Assembly: GCA_027056525.1 (NCBI GenBank)
Contig: JALUKO010000188.1
Span: 1 to 9,957, forward strand
Source of the DNA: Helicobacteraceae bacterium
GTDB lineage: Bacteria > Campylobacterota > Campylobacteria > Campylobacterales > Sulfurimonadaceae
DNA: 9,957 nucleotides
Reading direction: 5' to 3'
Under the pieces are notes generated by a model, which was not told the DNA's origin, searched no databases, and saw only the letters and a list, made by a program, of their open reading frames with translations. Positions within the stretch are counted from its first letter, which is position 1. Each line of letters opens with the position of its first letter. Both the position numbers and the translations under genes were made by a program. Positions 7,178 to 9,957 of this stretch are shown here, one piece after another.

Positions 7178-9085
7178 TTAATATAAAGAGATCAAACCCT
7201 CAACTTCTGAGAAGACAAGCGCTCGCGTTTGTTCATTTGGATCAAGCACTCTTTCACAAAGTTTTGCAAGGTTTTCATCCACATCTGCAACTAAACTTTG
7301 AAGTTTTTGCGGCTTCTCATTTTTCAACACATTTGTAAAACGTTCATACCCTGAGTAAGGTTCTTTTTTTGCGAGCACATAGTAGAGTCTGCGACCAAGT
7401 TCAAACAACTCATACTCTTCATTTTTGCCGGTTTTGGCTTTGAGTGAAAATCCAAAATCTACTTCTATGTTTTTAGCTCTTAAATAGGCTCCGAGTTTCA
7501 TCATAAAACCAATTTTTGCATTTGAGAACTGAGAAAGGACTCTATCGTAAAACTGCTCGAAGGTTTCACTTTGTGTTTTGTGCTTTTTATATTCATGCAT
7601 AAGTGTTTCTACATAAAAACGCGCATAACGCAATGGTGCAGATTTTATGACCGTATGCCCCTCGACACCCTCACTCACAAGTTTTCCACCTAGATATATA
7701 TGTACACCACTCTCATTCTCACCATTGACCTTGGCTTTACACCCTTCAAAACCGATATCGCCAAGACCATGGATGCCACACCCTTTGACACAGGCTGACC
7801 AGTACATCCTTACCCGTCCGATCTCAAGTGGTACGGTACTCTCAAGATACTTTGCCATCTCTATGGCATCATTTTTATTTTCAATAACACCAAAAGGGCA
7901 ATGCTCAGTTCCTGCACATGCTATGAGGTGGTTAAGGTATGGGGTGTTCAAGCTTTTGTACGTGTTAAAGAACTTCTCATAGAGTAGTTTATCTACATCT
8001 TTGACACCCATGATATAAAAGCTCTGCTCCATATCAAGACGAAGCTGTCCATCTCCGTGAAGTTCACTCAGTCTTGCGGCTTCCATAAGTGCCGAACCGC
8101 TAAATACCCCGGAAGGCACGACAACATGCACTGCAAAACTACCGTCTCGAAGCTGTACTTTTCCATGATCGGGATCACTGAAGTCGATCTTACTCATCGT
8201 CTCACCGGCGTGCAAAAAGTCGATACTTGCGTGTTTTCTAATTGCTTGAGAAAACTCCTCTATCCCCACTGCTTCTATGAGAAAATGGAGTCTGTTTTTG
8301 TTTCTGTTATCACGAAATCCATACTCTTTAAATATACTGACAGTAGAAGCAAAAGCACTTAAAACTTCCTCCTCGTTGCGTAAAAATATATTGGCATTCT
8401 TTCCGACAACACCAACTTTTCCACCAAGGTAGAGGTTATAACCAAACACTCCGTCTTTTTGAGCCAACACAAAAGAGATATCATGACAAAACACATTACA
8501 TCTGTTTGCAAATGAGCCGCTGATCGCTGTGTTAAACTTTCTTGGAAGTGTAGATATCCACTCCTCTTTATATAAAAATGTTTCTTGAAGTTTCAGAAGT
8601 ATCTTGTGGGAGGGTAAAACATTGTCAAATGCCATCTCATCAAGTGGATCACACATGATACTTCGTATGTTGTCGACACCTGTCTGGTAGCCGTCTATGC
8701 CAACAGCTTCAAGTCTTTTTATGATGGTTGGCAAATCCTCAATACGGAGATATCTCAGCTCGCACTGCTGTCTTGTTGTCAGGTCGATATAGTCTTGTCC
8801 AAACTCTTTGGCACACTCCCCGATCACCTTTGCCTGTTGTGCACTCAAGTAACCGCCTGATGTTCTAAGCTTGAGCATAAAACGCTCCGGTGTAGCAGGT
8901 CTGTCATAAATACCAAAGCATTTGAGAAAGTAGCTTTTGTCTTCATCGGGGATGGAAGCATACCCGCCGTTTGCATACTCCTGTAGCTTCTCGTATGCTT
9001 CTTGAGCACTTTTAAGTTGTTTTGTTTTTTCAATTTTATTAATTTTTTTACTTCTAGCTTCATAAGCTTTTTGTAGTGCTTGCAT
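7178..9085 (-). CDS. nirA: Ferredoxin-nitrite reductase (sirohaem/4Fe-4S), NirA-type with a C-terminal extension
   Basis: This 635-residue cytosolic enzyme has the architecture of ferredoxin-dependent nitrite/sulfite reductases, which move six electrons to nitrite (giving ammonium) or sulfite through sirohaem and a 4Fe-4S cluster. Ferredoxin-like half-repeats are near 60-125 (RFMLKLRTSGG, 68-78) and 310-370. The cluster ligands are C390-x5-C396 (CAGTEHC) and C432-x3-C436 (ACVKGC). TTRQQCELR (103-111) and RKFN (182-185) line the sirohaem pocket. Asn185 falls where plant nitrite reductases have Asn and sulfite reductases Lys, and GDIGF (442-446) is also nitrite-reductase-like, so I favour nitrite. 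The protein is longer than usual NirA (about 500-590): residues about 540-635 form an extra tail resembling the end of a protein-kinase C-lobe. GGA lies near the ATG. Nitrate assimilation is the likely role; no nitrate reductase or transporter gene is in view. Confidence 0.85.
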   Translation of the reverse strand: MQALQKAYEARSKKINKIEKTKQLKSAQEAYEKLQEYANGGYASIPDEDKSYFLKCFGIYDRPATPERFMLKLRTSGGYLSAQQAKVIGECAKEFGQDYIDLTTRQQCELRYLRIEDLPTIIKRLEAVGIDGYQTGVDNIRSIMCDPLDEMAFDNVLPSHKILLKLQETFLYKEEWISTLPRKFNTAISGSFANRCNVFCHDISFVLAQKDGVFGYNLYLGGKVGVVGKNANIFLRNEEEVLSAFASTVSIFKEYGFRDNRNKNRLHFLIEAVGIEEFSQAIRKHASIDFLHAGETMSKIDFSDPDHGKVQLRDGSFAVHVVVPSGVFSGSALMEAARLSELHGDGQLRLDMEQSFYIMGVKDVDKLLYEKFFNTYKSLNTPYLNHLIACAGTEHCPFGVIENKNDAIEMAKYLESTVPLEIGRVRMYWSACVKGCGIHGLGDIGFEGCKAKVNGENESGVHIYLGGKLVSEGVEGHTVIKSAPLRYARFYVETLMHEYKKHKTQSETFEQFYDRVLSQFSNAKIGFMMKLGAYLRAKNIEVDFGFSLKAKTGKNEEYELFELGRRLYYVLAKKEPYSGYERFTNVLKNEKPQKLQSLVADVDENLAKLCERVLDPNEQTRALVFSEVEGLISLY

Positions 9086-9115
9086 TTATAATTCCAGTTT
9101 ATATGTATTAATGGA

Positions 9116-9145
9116 ATTGTAGTCTATTTTTAGGCAATTTTGCAA
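9116..9145 (-). promoter_or_regulatory. Probable sigma-70 promoter of nirA
   Basis: On the minus strand TTGCAA (9140-9145) and TACAAT (9116-9121) are separated by 18 bp, close to the sigma-70 consensus. The predicted start site is about 25 nt before the nirA ATG, leaving a short leader with a GGA element. The surrounding DNA is A/T-rich with runs of A and T. Confidence 0.5.
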
Positions 9146-9205
9146 AAAAAGTTGATTATTTTTTAGTCATTATGTTCCTATGAAAATTATAATCTATAGC
9201 ATATG

Positions 9206-9463
9206 TTATGGACCAATACATTGTCTTGCATTTTTTGTGTATAATTTGGAAGTATAAAGAGGATATGTCTTACGGAATGAGCAATGATATCCCACATCGC
9301 GCAAAGGTAAGACGAACTGGCATCTAGTCTTCTTTATCCTTTTAGCCTCAACGGTATTCTTTGAATCTAACAAATATAAACTGACTCCTTGAATCTTATC
9401 TTTCATATATTCAAATATAGCCATCATTGTTCTTTTATTACTATATCTAAACATCTTTTTCAC
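9206..9463 (-). CDS. Doubtful small ORF or gene remnant at the CRISPR trailer end
   Basis: This 85-codon minus-strand frame starts at GTG 9461-9463, without a well-spaced ribosome-binding site. I do not recognise its product. The first half, with MAIFEYMKDKIQGVSLYLLD, has a plausible protein-like composition; the second half is rich in Cys, Tyr and Arg and looks less like real coding sequence. The frame stays open upstream through the terminal CRISPR repeat to a stop in spacer 1 (open from 9541), adding EIYLEWDFKAHRLV just after the repeat. It shows no resemblance to Cas6f/Csy4 or any other Cas protein I know. It could be the remaining 3' part of a gene interrupted when the array was placed here, or chance. 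Confidence 0.2.
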   Translation of the reverse strand: MKKMFRYSNKRTMMAIFEYMKDKIQGVSLYLLDSKNTVEAKRIKKTRCQFVLPLRDVGYHCSFRKTYPLYTSKLYTKNARQCIGP

Positions 9464-9506
9464 AAGCCTGTGAGCTTTAAAATCCCACTCAAGGTATATT
9501 TCATCA

Positions 9507-9534
9507 CTTACAAGCTGCCTATGCGGCAGTTTAC
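9507..9534 (-). repeat. Terminal (oldest) CRISPR repeat with one substitution
   Basis: This repeat differs from the other seven by one base: its handle portion reads CTTGTAAG instead of CTTGGAAG on the minus strand. Decay of the last repeat is common and marks the leader-distal end, agreeing with the orientation deduced from the I-F consensus. The hairpin itself is intact. Confidence 0.9.
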
Positions 9535-9957
9535 TTTTTGATCAGTCAGTATCACTTGATTTACAACTTCCAAGCTGCCTATGCGGCAGTTTACCAACAG
9601 GCGTTGGGGTTGGCTGTTCTCTTGTCCTTCCAAGCTGCCTATGCGGCAGTTTACGTCCGGTCTGGGTTAGCCTGGATAACTTTAAACTTCCAAGCTGCCT
9701 ATGCGGCAGTTTACAAGCTCAAACAATTAAAACTTTGCGTGAGTCCCTTCCAAGCTGCCTATGCGGCAGTTTACATGACATTAAAAACAAGAGACTTGCA
9801 TTTAAGCTTCCAAGCTGCCTATGCGGCAGTTTACTTATGTGGAGTGCAATATCAAGCATTTTTGGCCTTCCAAGCTGCCTATGCGGCAGTTTACCTTTAT
9901 GCTTTTTGCAAGATTATCGCTGTCACTTCCAAGCTGCCTATGCGGCAGTTTACATCC
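9507..9957 (-). CRISPR. Type I-F CRISPR array, trailer end (8 repeats, continues past right edge)
   Basis: Eight 28-bp repeats start at 9507, 9567, 9627, 9687, 9747, 9807, 9867 and 9926. Seven complete spacers separate them, six of 32 bp and one (9895-9925) of 31 bp; four bases of an eighth spacer follow. On the minus strand the repeat reads GTAAA, then stem CTGCC, loop GCATA, stem GGCAG, then CTTGGAAG. This is the subtype I-F repeat plan: a 5-bp stem with a 5-nt loop cut by Cas6f (Csy4) at the stem base, leaving the last 8 nt as the crRNA 5' handle. Canonical I-F repeats have the same stem and CTAAGAAA as handle. Repeats 2-8 are identical. Transcription should run right to left, so the leader, newest spacers and any cas operon lie beyond 9957. 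No spacer matches this window by eye. Confidence 0.97.

Larger units (their letters stand above)
9086..9506. other. Intergenic region between nirA and the CRISPR array
   Basis: About 420 bp with no confidently identified gene. It holds the nirA promoter, a weak minus-strand open frame (9206-9463) and an inverted repeat GTCTTAC/GTAAGAC (9267-9273 and 9307-9313). A 25-codon plus-strand frame (9180-9257) starts at an ATG without a ribosome-binding site. No CRISPR leader is expected on this side, because the array is transcribed towards it. No tRNA, terminator with a T-run, or further CRISPR repeat copy was seen. Confidence 0.6.

Noticed and set aside
8057..8362. Plus-strand open frame opposite nirA
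   Set aside because: It lies wholly inside the conserved nirA coding region and its translation resembles no protein family.
9180..9257. 25-codon plus-strand ORF beginning MKIIIYSICYGPIHC
   Set aside because: No ribosome-binding site, very short, no recognisable family, and it overlaps the other weak frame.
9507..9957. Array of a Tn7-like CRISPR transposon (I-F3) with an atypical terminal repeat and self-targeting spacer
   Set aside because: The terminal repeat differs by one base only, no spacer matches this window, and no tns, tniQ or transposon end is visible. Ordinary end-of-array decay explains it.

Overview
The window looks like a chromosomal piece of an AT-rich member of the Campylobacterota (epsilonproteobacteria), plausibly Sulfurimonas-like. 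The evidence is low G+C, short intergenic gaps, and the minus-strand order pyrH - rpoZ - rel/spoT - tyrS - nitronate monooxygenase-like gene - probable amidase, which from memory matches the order in Campylobacter jejuni. The genus is an inference, because no rRNA or other marker is present.

Positions 1-5624 hold one tightly packed minus-strand operon. It is read from a promoter just upstream of pyrH and runs off the left edge. Gene gaps are 15 nt, 3 nt, 15 nt, a 1-nt overlap (TAATG) and 7 nt. The operon joins UMP kinase, RNA polymerase omega, a bifunctional-type (p)ppGpp synthetase/hydrolase with a TTG start, tyrosyl-tRNA synthetase, an FMN-dependent nitronate monooxygenase-like protein, and the N-terminus of a secreted protein that is probably a cell-wall amidase. 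The set fits growth and stringent control.

Positions 5625-5720 form a divergent promoter region. On the plus strand it drives a di-haem cytochrome c peroxidase (5721-6710). An extended -10 box sits so close to the peroxidase ATG that the mRNA may be leaderless. The peroxidase also carries Cys where the family normally has the distal Met or Tyr ligand of its C-terminal haem.

Positions 6733-9085 hold two minus-strand genes: a small DUF1971/TehB-like cupin and a 635-residue sirohaem/4Fe-4S reductase. The reductase looks like assimilatory ferredoxin-nitrite reductase (NirA). Its roughly 95-residue C-terminal tail resembles the end of a protein-kinase C-lobe.

Positions 9086-9506 have no confidently identified gene, only the nirA promoter, one weak open frame and one inverted repeat. 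From 9507 to the right edge lies a type I-F CRISPR array with eight repeats of 28 bp, seven complete spacers of 31-32 bp and the start of an eighth. It is oriented on the minus strand, so the window contains its old trailer end. The leader, and any cas genes, should lie beyond the right edge. No cas gene is visible here, and I see no entirely new system. The most unusual items are the NirA tail, the peroxidase haem-ligand change, the possible leaderless peroxidase transcript and the open frame that runs out of the terminal CRISPR repeat.
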